Shown: positions 23,282 to 36,728, numbered from the stretch's first letter. The stretch is 64,000 nt of DNA from Nyssa sinensis (GCA_008638375.1 VIRR01000516.1:62001-126000), one strand, 5' to 3'. Numbers and translations are program-made. The notes: generated by a model not told the origin, from the sequence alone.

Positions 23282-26200
23282 TGTAGAGATCCAAAAAATG
23301 AGGGTAAACTTTTCGTTTTTGAGGTAGAACACTTTGCATGCATAGTTTATCACGTTTGTCGGTTTTATCGGTAAAGTACCTTTTTACATTGTTTTCACCG
23401 AACGACCTATTTAGAGACATATTTAGAGTGTGTCATAGAAGAGTAAAGTGCTTAGAATAATGTGAAGTATCCTCTGTACGAAAATTAACCAAAACGGAAA
23501 TGGTTTCCAGTATTGGACAAAAAGGGTATTCGGGTGACCCGAGTGGAACGGGTCTAAGCCGACCTCAAATGAAAATGTTTCCTTCTAATAATTTTCATTT
23601 AAAATAATTTTATGAACATTGGTTAAAACATAATTTCATTTGAAGCGTTTAGGAATGAGCTGTAGAGTAACGGGGTTACGGCCTCATTAAGGGCAAAATG
23701 GTCATTTGCCCTTGCCCCTTTGATTCCCCACTATAAATACAGCTCATCTAGTCCATCCTTATCACATATACATTCATAAATTTCAAGAATCTCGTCCGTA
23801 TAGAGAGAGGGAGAGAAAAGCCCTAAAATTCCACATTTTCAAGCTGCCGGAACACACATTTCAAGCGGGAATTTGGCCAAACTTCCTTCTGAGAAAGTGT
23901 TCAGCTCAATGAGTACTATAGACTCACCAAACAGGTTAGACATCCAGAAAGTACATCCTTCTCAGTTTAAGAAAAACTGATTTTAGGTATGATGTAGTAC
24001 TAATCTAGAAATAGATTTAAGTTCCCTTGTGTTTTTAATTAAGTTTGAACTACTGTAAGTGTATAATTAAGGTTAAGAAATCACCTAGGTGATAGCCCCT
24101 TTGAAAAGTTTAGAGTTGGTAGTTTAGGCATATATGTGTTTTTGGATGTTTTTGAGTGATTTGTTGCCTTGATTGGTGTTTAATTCATTGATATAGTTGT
24201 ATTATTATATTGTGAGCCTATGTACATGTTGACACACCTTGTGACATGTGACATGTGATAGATTATTTAATTGAACCCATAGGGCTCTATCCATTTAATC
24301 ATTTGAGCCAACTTTAAATTGAATTTATCTTGTTTCAATTTGAAAACTGGCCAACCTTATGGAACTATGTGATAGGTCTTTGAATTTCTATATATCTTTT
24401 TAATCATGGATTCAGTGATAGAAAATCTATGTAATAAACATTTATGGTGAATGTTGACTATAGGTTCCTTGAGTTAAAGGCTTTTAAAAATTTATAGTTT
24501 GTGAGTACTTGTCAGTGTAAATTAAATAATTTAATTAATTAAATTAAATGTGCCGAAATAACCCGATGTCTGAATGGGACAAGTCATTAGTGTATTTTGA
24601 GTATCTTGGACCTTCTGAGTCCAACGGTGAGATCCGTTTTGCAAGACGGGACCCCGAAAAATTTAAAAGATTCGTAGGCACACTAAAATGACCAAAATGT
24701 CCCTAGTCAAAAAGTAGTCAAACGAGTCCCGAGTAAAATAAATGAATAGCGAAGCTTTATTATTTCGACATTCCGGATTTAATGATAGAGTCAGTTTGAG
24801 TAAAAGAAATACCAATCATAAAGAGACATAAAATTTGTTGAATAGCATAATTTCATAGAGTGACATATTGAGATGTGAATTGTGAATGTTAGGAACTCTG
24901 AAGGGGAAGGAGAAGGCGACTTAACTTCCTAGACCGACATAGTAGGAGGACTAAGTTGTTCACTGATTGGTTGGACTGCATAGTGGACACAGTTTACTAG
25001 GGTTGTGAGCAACCCTATCAGGTATGATATTTTGCTAAGTAAGGAATAGGAGTAAGTCTAGGAATGATTTGCATGTTGATTGATTTGTGCATGTGTTGAT
25101 CTGATGATTAGGAAATCACGTAGGATATACTTGCTTGAAGAATCTAGAATTGATAACTTATGCACTCTAATATGTGCTTTGAATTATTTGATGATTTGTC
25201 GCTATAGTGAAGATGGATCTTACTTCTGAGTTTGAATTATTATGTTTTGGCTTATATTCGTGTTGATATATCATGTGTTTTAGAAGGTGCGATAGTTTGA
25301 TGTATTGGTGCATTATGGAGTTATGTATTCTTTGTGACTTAATGAGATTGTGAATTTGTGAATAGAGCATGTGTTTAATTTGACTGCTCATGGCATACAG
25401 GCTTGTGGAAAAAGTTTTCAGATGCAAATGATATTGTTGCTTTAAATATGCTGCATTATTTAAAGCATATTGTACGCGTTGGCAAGAAATGTTTTGTTGA
25501 GATTGTGGCATTACATGGTGGAACCATGGCATTTGGCATAGTATAATTCATGGATGACATAGTGTGAGTTAAGCACGAGGTGCTGTGCATTATGAGGGTG
25601 TAGATCCTGTGGTGAAAAACCCAAAATTGGCCATTGCATTGGTGCCTGCGACCCAACGGGAGCGATCCGTGAACAGGTGTTGGTTACTCGAGTACCCATC
25701 GGGAGTGATCCGTAAACCGAGACATGACATGCATGGTGTTGACATGACATGCATAGAGTGGACATGGATGTGGCATAGAGTTGTGTGAGTGTTTCATATG
25801 CATTGTCATGTGGCATAGAGTTGTGTGGGTGGTTCATGTGCATTATCATTACATTGCATGGACAATTGGATGACATATGGATTCATTACCATTATGTGGT
25901 ATGCATGATTTGGAAAGCATGCGGATTATTGTCGTTATATTGCATAGATGATGTGGAAGGCATGTGGATTGTTCTTATTGTCGTGCATAGATGATTTAGA
26001 AGGCATATAGAGATAAATGTACACTTGCACATGCCACGCCTTACATTTTGTTCATTGCATTAGCATTGTATCATACCAGCAGTTAAGTTGACCCATTCGT
26101 GGGCAACATTTTTCAGATGACATTCAAGGCACCTGAGACTTGAGGAAGTCTCACAGAGCGGAGGAGACTCGAACTTAGAAGGATATTTGGCCCGTGAGGC

Positions 26201-26580
26201 ATATATTATGATGTACGGGCTTAAGCCCAAAAACATGTATATATATATTGACCGAAGTGAATGTATGTACGTGTGTATCTATTTAATTGTCTTCGGTTGT
26301 ATAATTAGGCGATGTATATTTTAATTTGATGAGATTGTGGCCATCGAGTGAGGATGGGATGTACTGTTGTTTATATATGTGAATTGTTGCAAAATATTAT
26401 GTGAGAAAAGGCTTAGAAAACAAAGGAGGTTCTACCGAAATTTTATAAAACAGGAATGTATGTAGGCTTGTATCTAAATCAGTTGAATTGTTATTTATTT
26501 ATTTATTCGTCTATTTATTTTCTTCTTTTATTTCGCTTTAGTCGCGTCCCCAGGTTTGGTTGGAAATTCGGGGCGTGACA
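23282..26580 (+). repeat. E: 3.3-kb solo LTR, plus orientation
   Basis: Begins TGTAGAGATCC, similar to the Gypsy LTR start, ends ATTCGGGGCGTGACA, and is flanked by TAATT at 23277-23281 and 26581-26585. It has a TATA box at 23732-23738, a GA-rich leader (about 23800-23820), reversed modules (about 24600-24800) and short local repeats near 25720-26000. It is the same family as B in opposite orientation. There is no internal domain, so it is a solo LTR. The ORFs at 25167-25994 are not conserved with B and are not called genes. Confidence 0.9.
23732..23738 (+). promoter_or_regulatory. Probable LTR TATA box of E
   Basis: CTATAAATAC about 450 bp inside the LTR, preceded by GC-richer sequence and followed by a pyrimidine/GA leader. 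This places U3 upstream and fixes the LTR orientation. Confidence 0.6.
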
Positions 26581-26699
26581 TAATTAATCTCATTATGGCT
26601 TAATATATTTTTAGCCATTTCGAACATTACCATTACATAACCTAATTTTATTAGGTCGAGGTGCCATCTTAGTCATATCAGATTTTTTGGGGTATTACA
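26581..26699 (-). repeat. Element A, terminal segment
   Basis: The last part of A, from the second TAATT to GGGGTATTACA. AGGTT (26700-26704) then repeats the five bases before A at 4881-4885. The following bases (26705-26748) contain a reversed module core (CCAACGGTGGAGTCCG) and belong to F. Confidence 0.8.
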
Positions 26700-26748
26700 A
26701 GGTTTTTCAATGCTCCAGACCCAACGGTGGAGTCCGTTTTAGCAAAAC

Positions 26749-27689
26749 TGTCACGCCCCGAATTCCCGCGAACCTGGGGAGTGAGTTAAACGAAATGAGA
26801 AAAGAAAATAAAAGATAATTTAACGGATTTAATTAAACATGCATTCATTTCCTTCAACACAGAAACACGTAAGGTACATTCAAAATAACGTATTGTTCAC
26901 ATCAGTTGGGCTTAAGCCCTTACATCTCAAAACGTGCCCCAAGGGCCAAATACACTTCTAAATCCTTTTCCCTTCTCTTTGTCAGGATCCCATCAAATCT
27001 CATGTACCAAGGGCGTCATCTGTAATATGGTATCCTGCGAATGGGTCAGCTCAACTGTTGGTACAATACAATGCTAATGCAAGGAACAAAATTAAGGCGT
27101 GGCATGTGCAAGTATACAGTTATATCTATATGTCATCCGATTTATCCATACCATGTACTGACAAGATTCATAACGCATTCATACGAACTCTACACCACAT
27201 CCATGAATTCCTTGATGCGATGTTATGAAAATATGCATGACACACCCATGCAACTCTATGCCACACCCATGTCTCATTTTCAAAACACATCCGATGGACC
27301 CTGAGTACCAACACCCGTTCACGGAACACATCCGTTGGATTCTGGGCACCAATGCAATGGCCAATTTTGGGTATTTCACCACAGGATCTACACCCTCATA
27401 ATGCATAGCACCAAGTGCTCAACCCACACTATGTCTCAAGGAATCACACTATGCCAATATGCTCTGATTCCACCATGCAACAACACAGTCTCATCAAAAC
27501 ATTTCATCTACATATGAATTATACTTTAAATAATGTATTGTGCTTAAAACAATAATCACATTTAAATCACAGTTTTCCTTCCTCATGTGTGCATGCTATA
27601 TATATTCCATTTAAACACATGCTCGAGTTACGCATTCATAATCTTAACAATTTTTGAAGCACATAATCACATAAGGTACCAACACATGG
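26749..27689 (-). repeat. Element B, first segment (solo LTR)
   Basis: Plus-strand start TGTCACGCCCCGAATTCC, preceded by AAAAC (26744-26748). The same five bases follow B's end at 36729-36733. The segment is an inverted copy of the last roughly 900 bp of E, for example around the shared GGTATTTCACCACAGGATC region near 27370. Split by D2 at CATGG. No gene. Confidence 0.82.
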
Positions 27690-28679
27690 TGTCACATCCC
27701 GAACCCCACCCTACGCGGATGTCGAGGATGTGATGCCAGTTAGCCGCCACGTGACCAACCGAAGGCAATTTCTGAACTTTCTAGTGAATTGCACTCCGAC
27801 TGTAGGGTCAGATGCAGCGGAATTTAAAACTTTTCTTTTTTTTTCTTTTTATCACGGGAATGCAACTCATGTATCCACCGTAGGATATGTATCACACAGA
27901 GCAAGTCTAAAATCCAACAACTAACCACTCAACCTCAGAGCATATCTATAATTCGACATATAACAACAGAGCAGAACTATAATCTCTAGAGTACCATTTA
28001 AATCCACGAGCCATATCTATATTCAGTACATATCAGTCAAGTACATCACTCACCTGATTAAATAGATTCAATCCTCAATAATCCAGTCTCCACAGATCAG
28101 TGCCATCAGATCCAATAGATATCGTTCCTGAAAAATGTTAGGGAATGGGGTGAGCTTCGAAAAGCCCAATGAGTAACACAGGTTCCCTGTCATGAGTTTC
28201 AAAACCATTTCTTGTTTACAAAGCACAAGGGTAGTTCAGTTGTTTCTGAAATAGCAGTTTTATAAATCTACTTTAAATGCAGTTCCAGTAGAATAAAGCA
28301 GGACTGCACAAAATAAAACAACAGATCAGGACAGACAGAACATGACAGACTATATCAAGTATAACCGTACAGAACAGAACACAACAGGTTAGAACGGAGC
28401 AGATCCGAGCAGAGCAGGACATAACAAATCAGAACAGGATGAAGCAAAGCACAACAAATCAGAACAAAGCAGGTCAGAATGGAACGGGTCAGAATAAAAC
28501 GGGTCGAAATAGAACAAGTCAGAACGGTTCACAATAAAACATAATAGAACGGAACGGAACAAAACATAACAAGTCATAACCGAACAGAACGGAATAAGAC
28601 TTGACAAATCAGAATAAAACAGAACGGAACATAACAGAACGGAGCGGAAACAATATGTCAACCAGAGATACAGGTATAT

Positions 28680-29105
28680 CATCAACAAAACGGAAACAAG
28701 ACAAAACTGAGTGGAAACAGTATATCAATCAAGGATACAAGTATATCATCAACGGAATGAAACAAATCAATATCAATCAGGACGAGTCATATCGGAACTG
28801 AACATGACGGAACAAAATGAAACAATATCAATCAGGACAAGTCATATCGGAACTGAACATGACGGAAACAAACGAAACAATATCAATCAGGACAAGTCAT
28901 ATCGGAGCTGAACATGACGGAACAAAATGAAACAATACATCAATCAGATTAAGACATATCGAAACTGAACATGTCAGAACAAAACGAAACAATACATCAA
29001 TCAGATTAAGACATATCGAAACTGAACATGTCAGAACAAAACGGAACAATACATCTATCAGAACAAGACATATCGGAATTGAACAGGACGGAACAAACTG
29101 GTACA
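28680..29105. repeat. Tandem array with units of roughly 65 bp
   Basis: Repeats of CAATCAGGACAAGTCATATC-type sequence joined to GGAACTGAACATGACGGAAC-type sequence, with internal variation. Confidence 0.8.
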
Positions 29106-29108
29106 ATA

Positions 29109-29486
29109 TCAATCAGGACGGATCAGGACGGAACAGATTAGACATAACAAATCAGGACGGATCAGGACGGAACAGATCAGACATAACGAAACAGAACGGA
29201 TCAGGACGGAACAGATCAGACATAACAAATCAGGACGGATTAGGACGGAACAGATCAGATATAACAAATCAGGACGGATTAGGACGGAACAGATCAGATA
29301 TAACAAATCAGGACGGATTAGGACGGAACAGATCAGATATAACAAATCAAGATGGATTAGGACGGAACAGATCAGATATAACAAATCAGGACGGATTAGG
29401 ACGGAACAGATCAGATATAACAAATCAGGACGGATCAGGACGGAACAGATCAGACAGATCAAACGGAACAGGTCAGGACAGATCAA
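29109..29486. repeat. Tandem array, 39-bp unit
   Basis: The unit contains ATAACAAATCAGGACGGAT and GGACGGAACAGATCAGAT and is repeated about eight times. A length divisible by three keeps one minus frame open, giving a periodic 13-residue pattern with no gene-like features. Confidence 0.92.
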
Positions 29487-29573
29487 ACAGAACAGGTCAG
29501 ACAGATCAACAGAACAGATCAGAACAGATTAGACATAACAGTTAGTTGAACACGTTCATTTGAAACGGTATTT

Positions 29574-29745
29574 AAAAACAAGAGTACAGTTAAAACATCA
29601 GAGTAACAGAACAGATCAGTTAAAACATCAGAGTAACAAAACAGATCAGTTAAAACATCAGAGTAACAGAACAGATCAGTTAAAACATCAGAGTAACAGA
29701 ACAGATCAGTTAAAACATCAGAGTAACAGAACAGATCAGTTATGA
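29574..29745. repeat. Tandem array, 30-bp unit
   Basis: Five near-identical copies of a unit containing GTTAAAACATCAGAGTAACA and GAACAGATCA. Confidence 0.95.
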
Positions 29746-30289
29746 GCAGAGCAGAACAATATAACAGAATAAACAGTACAGTATGCACAGATTAAATAGT
29801 GCAGTATGCTCATATAGTGCTCAAGACTGAGGTGGTACCAAGAATCAGTTGTTCTTTCAGTAAAAACAGTGATAGGTTTATTTCAGTGCAGAACAGAGGA
29901 ATCAGACAGAGTAAAAATCATGCATTTGAGTAAGGGCATGAAATCAGTGTATCAAATAAAACAGTACAGTACAGTATTTAAAATACAGTAACTAGACGGT
30001 GTACTTATACACCAAGTCAGAAGTTCCAGGTTACTCACAAACTGTTACGGTTATCTCCTTGCATAAACAATCTGATAACCTCCAAGTACGTCAGGCATCA
30101 CCATGTATATCCTGAACAATCATCATCAATCACAGACAGATCAGAATTTATTCATTCAGGTCTTATTCGTCATCTTAGGTGTCTATCGGATTACCTAAGA
30201 TAACCTAGTAGCCTATCGCCCTTTCATCGGGTTTCATCCAGGGCTATTTTATTCTTAAATTAGGCTTAGCAGTCATCAAGATTATAACC

Positions 30290-31450
30290 TAAGTCATTGG
30301 ACTTCAATCGTTATCAATCAGTTACTTATTCAGTCTTAGGGGCAAAACGGTCATTTGTCACTTTTGCCCCGGACCCCTATCAAGGTCTTCAGAATGGTCT
30401 TTATATCTTAAATATAAAGTCATACGTCTTTTAGACTCCAATCAGTATCAGTTAGGTTCTTATTTTAACGATAGGGGCAAAATGGTAATTTTGCCATTCT
30501 TGTCCCGGACCCAGTCGTGGTCCTCGGAATATCCCATATATTCTATATATGAAGTTCTAAGTCTTTTAGACTTAAATTGCTATCAGTTAGGTGCTTATTT
30601 AGCCTTAGGGGTAAAATGGTAATTTTGCCATTCTTATCCCGGACCTTATCATGGTCCTCAGAATGTCCCAAATATCTTGTACCTAATTTTCTAAGTCCTT
30701 TGGACTTCGTTTGGTATCCGTTTTTGGTCATCGAGACACATCGGTCATTTCTCGTTTTACGCATTGATTGTCTCGGAGTCTTATTTAGCCCTTCAGTGTT
30801 CATAATTATCCCTATGATAATTTATCAGATCAGTTTGACCTTTATTTGACCTCTACTTTGCACTTATTGTGCTCAGGGGTATTTTGGTCATTTTACGTTT
30901 TGAAAGATTCTGACTCCGAATCATTATTTAATCATGTTTACAGTTTCACCAGTATCTAGGCTTCTATCGCTATCAATTTCGTCCCAATCGGACTTCATTT
31001 GGGCTTCGTACAGTATCAGGGGTAATTTGGTAATTTCACGTGTCATATTTTTCGGCACGTCAGTTCATAAAATGGACCTCACCATTGGGTCCAGAGCGTT
31101 CGACATAATTAAGTTGGACTATCTGTAATGTTTAACTGACCCTGGGAATCATTAGGGGCAGTATGGTCATTTACACTTTATGTGTCTGTATTTTTCGGGA
31201 CTTCAGTTTGTTAAACGGACCTCACCGTTGAGTTCAGAACGCCCGACATAGTCAAAATAGACTGTCTTTTATTTTTATTTGGGCCTGGGTACCCTCAGGG
31301 GCAGTACAGTCATTTGTCACTTACAGGTCTGTATTTTTCGGTACATAATTTCTCAGTTTGGACTGTACCATTGAGTCCAGAATATTTGAAATAGTGAAAA
31401 TACACTATTTATTTAATTTATTTGGACTCCGTTTGACATATTTAATGTCA
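30290..31450. repeat. Module array in D2
   Basis: The same quasi-periodic units as in D1 (13855-15010), in the same order, with GGGGCAAAATGGTAATTT, CGGACC and CATTGAGTCCAGAAT motifs. Confidence 0.75.
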
Positions 31451-33114
31451 AGGGGTAAAATCGTAATTTTACCTATTTAATAAAATAATAAAATAATAAA
31501 TTTATTATTTAATTAAATTTTCAGGGGCTTAATTGAACAGTTTCTCAGAAATTTGGGCCACTGTATAATTCTTTAAAACAGTTGGGGACAAATCCGTAAT
31601 TTCAGAAAGTATTTGGGGTCAAAACATAATTTCATAATTTAGGGGTTCAAACCGTAGGGTTCAGGGGTTCAGGAATTGAACCGGTCCAAAACTCAGAAAA
31701 CCAACCGGTTCAGTTACCTTAAGAAAACCGGAATAAGATACTCCAGTTATCCCCAATTTCTTTCTTATTCTCGGTTCGGATAGGCCCAGTTCCGGATTTT
31801 AATTTCGTGCATCCGTAACCAAACAGGTGGAATTGATTTTAAAACAAATCAGGTAAGCCAAACGGTGCCGTTCCATTAAAACGGTGGCACGTTCGTGGAC
31901 AGACACGTGTCCGAGTCGGTTCAGTGGGTTTAGGCGTGTTGGACGAGTCGACTCGGCCAACTCGGTCTGACTCGCGAGTTGACTCCGTCTTCTCCAACCA
32001 AAACTGCTACTATAGCCCTAATTCGCAGTTTTGCAATTTCTCCAATTCGTGGAGTTTCAGACAAGGTTTTCAACATGTTTCGGTCCCAAATGGTTCCTGA
32101 ACCTTATTCCAACACTTTTGCATTGGTTTTAAGCTTCAAAACTAAGAATTAAGCTCTGTACAGCCGATTATCGTGCAGATTTTCAATCCAGTCATGTGGC
32201 CTTGTTTCTCAACCAAAACACACGATTCTTGGCTTGTTGTGACCCTTAGAATAGGGGCTTCAATTCCCAATTTATTAATTTCAGTTTACAAGGCTATCTC
32301 AAGTTTTGGGTTCTTTGGCCGAAAAGAATAATGCCCAATTTGAGGGTCTTCCAGTGTGGTTTCAGGTCGCGGATGGTGGTATTCGTAACCCTAGGAAGAT
32401 CTAGTTCATGTTCAGACCATCAGTAGTTGGTTTGGTTGAGGTCAATTCAGACCTGCAACCTCAAGGTCATTAATGGCGGCCGTGTTACAGTTCTGGGTTT
32501 CAAGCCCTATTCGCCCCTTTCAGTTAGTTCATGACAGTTCCAGGCCTCATAGTAGTGCATATATACAATTTATATGGCTTAAAAATATCAAGAACAGATC
32601 CAAAAATTTAAACAGGAAATTTTTAGAGCAGTTTTAATGTTTTACCTCTTGGATGATCATCGATCCTCCATAGCCCAGTCCAAGCCCCTCGGTTGTGCCT
32701 TTGGCACCTCAGAGCCTCACAAATCAGTCGTGAGTCTCCCTCAGTTCCTTCCTCCTTCCTCTTGTTGCATCTCTTTCCATGGATACACACACATGCACAC
32801 CCATGCTTGATCTCACACATGCAAGTCCTCACAAGGATTTTCTCTCTCTCTCACCCCCAACAGATCTGTTCCCTTCTTTTCATAGCAGACATTTTGATTT
32901 TAGAGAATTCCCCCCTTTCTCCTAGTATACCACTACATATACATACATGTATACACATTTTTGTAGGGTTCAGTTTGAGCAGAGAGTGATGATGGGGCTA
33001 CTCAGGCAATCATGAGGGGTTTGCATGAATTGCCATTGGTCAGTTTGGGTGGCAGATTAGGATAATTCAGTGTTACATACAAATAAGTTGCAAGTATGTG
33101 CACAAAGGTGTGGG

Positions 33115-33187
33115 TAGCCCAATTGGTAAGTTTTTGGGTAAAATTTCTTTCCACTTAAAGGTCAAGGGTTCAATTCCCTTTGACCAC
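33115..33187 (+). other. tRNA-like segment in D2
   Basis: Box A TAGCCCAATTGGTAAG (from 33115) and box B GGTTCAATTCC (33167-33177), the latter inside a GGTCAAGGG/CCCTTTGACC hairpin followed by ACCA. It is the best preserved of the series, about 490 bp from the LTR start and antisense to it. It lacks an anticodon stem. Confidence 0.55.
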
Positions 33188-33603
33188 CAATTTGGCCATT
33201 TTTCACATTTTTGGGGCTAAGGCCCTGTTTGGCTGCGCATTAATTCAGTTTCAATGTTTCATTCATAACTTTCATTCTGTAACTCATTTTTCGACGCGGT
33301 TTGTTCCGAGAGTTCCGTATTTCAGTATTCTTCAGTGTCAGAGGTTCCGTGTCATTTATTAAACATTCGGGATTTTCTGGGTTAGCTAATTCGGATTTCA
33401 TTAGTGTTAAAGCGGTGTTATTTCACCGAATAAATCAGTAATTGGGTTCGGGTATTTTACCCTTTTCCTCCAGACATATTTAATTATTTTATCGGTCTAT
33501 CATGACCGCCGGGATTATGATTAATTCCCTAGATCATTCTATGAGCCAGCATTAATTAATAATTAATGACTAATTATTAATTACACAAAGTCGGGGTGTT
33601 ACA

Positions 33604-36295
33604 CATGGAATATACATATTGTCATGGTTCACGCATTGTCACTTAACTAAACTTCCAAGGAAATAACAAGGAACACATAAGCGTATAAACAATCGAATAA
33701 ATATACGAATCATGAGATCAACATGAAAATCAATCCTAAACTTAATCATATTCCTTACTTAGCAAAATATCATACCTGATGGGTTGGTCTCAACCCCAAG
33801 AAACCGTGCTCGCTGTGTTGCCGAACTAATCAATGAGAATGCAATCCCTTTTTACTGTCTCCAATCGGAAGGCCTAGACTGCCTTCTCATTGCCTTTCGG
33901 TGTTCCTAAAATCACGAAACATAACTCAGCCTATTTCTACTTGAATTATGCTATTCATCAAATTTTATGCTTTTATATCATGAGTTCCTATTTTACTAGA
34001 ATAAACTCTACCATTGGGTTCGGAACGTCGAACAAAGTCGATTTAGGCTTTCACGGAATTCAATTCGAGCATCTGTACTAAAAAGGGTAAAATGATAATT
34101 TTGTCATTCTTACCCCGGATCCTATCGTGGTCCTCAGAATATTCCACATATCTTATATAAAATTTTTTAAGTCTTTTGGACTTCATTTGGTATCTGCTTT
34201 TGATCATCGGGACACATCGATCATTTTTTATTTCATACGTTGATTGTTCTGGAGTCTTAATTGTGCTTAGGGCAATTTATTAGATCAGATTGGCCTTCAT
34301 TTGGCCTCTACTTTGCACTTATCATGCTCAGGGGCATTTTGGTCTTTTATTCTTTCATGCATCGCATTGTTTGGTGCTTCGTTTGCTAGTATGGACTCCA
34401 CCATTGAGTCCAGAATGTCCGACATAATTAAAATGGACTATCTTTTATGTTTATTTGACACTGGGTATCATTAGGAGTATTACAGTCATTTATCATTTGC
34501 GTGTCTTTATTTTTCGGGACTTAATTTCTCAAATCGGATTCCACCATTAAGTCCGAAATGCCCAAATTAGTAGAAATACACTATTCATTTATTTATTTTG
34601 GGCTTTGTTTGACTTATTTAATGTCCAAGGGTAAAATAGTCATTTTACCCAATTAATAAAATAATTAAATAAATTATTTTATTATTTTTTAGGGGTGCAT
34701 TTGCATTAAAAATTCTACGAATTGGGCCAGAATATAATTCTGTAAAATTGTTGGGGTCAAACCGTAAATAATTAAAGTCTTGGTTTAATTCTTTTAATTT
34801 TAAACAGTGAACCCATGGGTTTTTAATTCAAAACCCTAGACCGTACAAGATATATAGTGAACCAGCCGGTTCAGGCTAGTCCACAGAACCGGCTTTAAAT
34901 ACCCTCACTAAGCGTCTTATCCACGGTTGGGTTATTCTCATTCCCAATTCCAATTTCATACAGCTGTAACCAAACAGGCCCAAACCATTTTAAAATAAAA
35001 CCTATTTCTTCCAAAACGGTGCCGTCTCAATAACCCAAATGTGTGCGGTTGGGCGGGTTTGACCCAACCCGAACCGTCCGACCCGAATCCATTTCTGTTA
35101 CCATTCATCGTCTTCCCCAGGACGATGAACAGTAACCCTAAAAACCGAAAATTTTAAAAGTTAGTTTCGTGAGTTTTTGGGTTCATTTAATCTCTGTTTT
35201 TGGGTGTTGAGGGTCACTAAGTGTCTAAGCCATCGTTTGGCATTCATTTTGTGCCTCGAATCAAGCTTGAGGAGCCATGGTGGGTTGGATAGTCGCGACT
35301 TGCAACTGGTTTGTACACCTTCATTTCTAATCCAAATCTCATGGGGTTTCTTTGGTTGGGTTCTATTCTTCATGGGGTTCAAGCCCCCATTTTTTAAATT
35401 AAGTTTTGGGGCTGTTTGGTGACATTAGCTCTAAAACCCGAAACCTGCAAGTGGTATTTTGAGGGCCTTTGTCTAGGCTTCTAGGTCGCGGAATGGGGTT
35501 TTTGAAACTCTCAAAGGGTCTAGTTTAGGGCTTGAGTATCAAAAATGTAGTTCATAAAAGCCGATTCAGGTCTGCTACATGGAAGGTCCAACAATGGCGG
35601 TTTCATCCTAGGTGTGGTGTTCTAGGCCTTCCTAGGTTGCATTTCTTCTTTTTCTCACAAGATATATCAATTTCTAGGCCATGCATACAAAAATCAGACC
35701 TCAAAACAGTTAGTACAGAGAAAGATCTTATAGAGAAAAAATCGAGGGTTTTGTGTCCTTACCCTTTAACTGTGGCTCTTCTCACTCGATGGCTCGATCT
35801 TGACCCTCTTAAGGCTCTTCCAACTCAACAAAAATCTCCCTTCTCTCCTTGTGCACCTTCAGGTTGTCACACACACAATTCATGCGCACACACAGACTTG
35901 TGTTTCTCTCTCTCTCTTTCTCTCTCTCTCTCCATTTTCTCTCTAGCCCATACCTGCTCTCATCCTCATCTCTGATCTTTATACACTCACTCACTCTTCA
36001 GTTCTGCACTCACGCAATCACATAGAATATACAGCACACACTCAATGTGTTGACATATATATATATATATACATACACATATACACATGTATTGTACACT
36101 GTACACCCACTTACACACACAATCACCACACCCCTATTCTGATTTCCTTCTCTATTTCTTTCTATTCTCCTGACCCATATTAAATGCTTGCTTATGTATT
36201 GTGTCATATATATATATATATATATGTATATATTATGTTACACACACACACCACACACATTCACCTACACACACACACATATGTAGTGTGTATAT

Positions 36296-36327
<32 letters not shown>

Positions 36328-36728
36328 TAAGCATGTTGAAATTATTTTATTGTTTTATTATTTCTAGATCATTCATTGTGCATGTATATATATATATATA
36401 TATTTTATGTGTATTTTATAACACAAAATAGTTGGTAGCCTAAGTGTCTTCTTTTTGGGACTTAATTATTTATTTCATTTTGGTCAAGGGTTCAAAACCC
36501 ATAGGCTTCAACTTGGCTTCCTATTTAACATTTGAATTTTTAGATATTCGTCCTTACATAAGTCGTAGCCTTATTTGTTTGGATTTATTTTTCTCAAAGT
36601 CAACCTCGAAATTTTAAGGTCTCGGGATTCATTTTGAAACAATTGCTTGTCCCCGATTAAGTTTTCTTAATCATCCATTAAGGGTCACTAATTAAAAAAA
36701 AATTATTCTAAATTTTCAAGTCTCTACA
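33604..36728 (-). repeat. Element B, second segment
   Basis: Continues B after D2. TTAGCAAAATATCATACCTG near 33762 matches the reversed sequence of E near 25025. Modules lie at about 34060-34640, an AACCAGCCGGTTCAGG block near 34862, an AAAACGGTGCCGTCTC motif near 35016, CT-rich leader sequence (35900-35945), a minus-strand TATA box (35978-35983), AC/AT microsatellites and a degenerate tRNA-like pair (box A-like 36436-36446, box B-like 36488-36500). It ends TCTCTACA before the second AAAAC. The 147-codon ORF at 35532-35975 reads the CT-rich part and is not considered real. Confidence 0.82.
35978..35983 (-). promoter_or_regulatory. Probable LTR TATA box of B
   Basis: On the minus strand TGTATAAAGATC is followed by a GA-rich leader, the same arrangement as in E and at 38195. 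Confidence 0.5.

Larger units (their letters stand above)
27690..33603 (-). repeat. D2: 5.9-kb solo LTR-like element inside B
   Basis: Plus-strand start TGTCACATCCCGAACCCC and end GTCGGGGTGTTACA, with CATGG at 27685-27689 and 33604-33608. It is the same family as D1 and colinear with it, including the module array (30290-31450), the AACCAACCGGTTCAG block (about 31702) and the tRNA-like segment. It is about 570 bp longer, largely because of tandem arrays at 28680-29745. Repetitive minus-strand ORFs (28389-29486 and 29519-29788) are products of those arrays, not genes. Confidence 0.9.

Noticed and set aside
28389..29788. Long repetitive minus-strand ORFs, which could look like a repeat protein
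   Set aside because: They come from 39-bp and 30-bp tandem units whose length is a multiple of three. Both strands stay open in places, and there are no gene signals.
35532..35975. 147-codon plus ORF
   Set aside because: It reads module and CT-rich LTR sequence of B and has no equivalent in sister elements.
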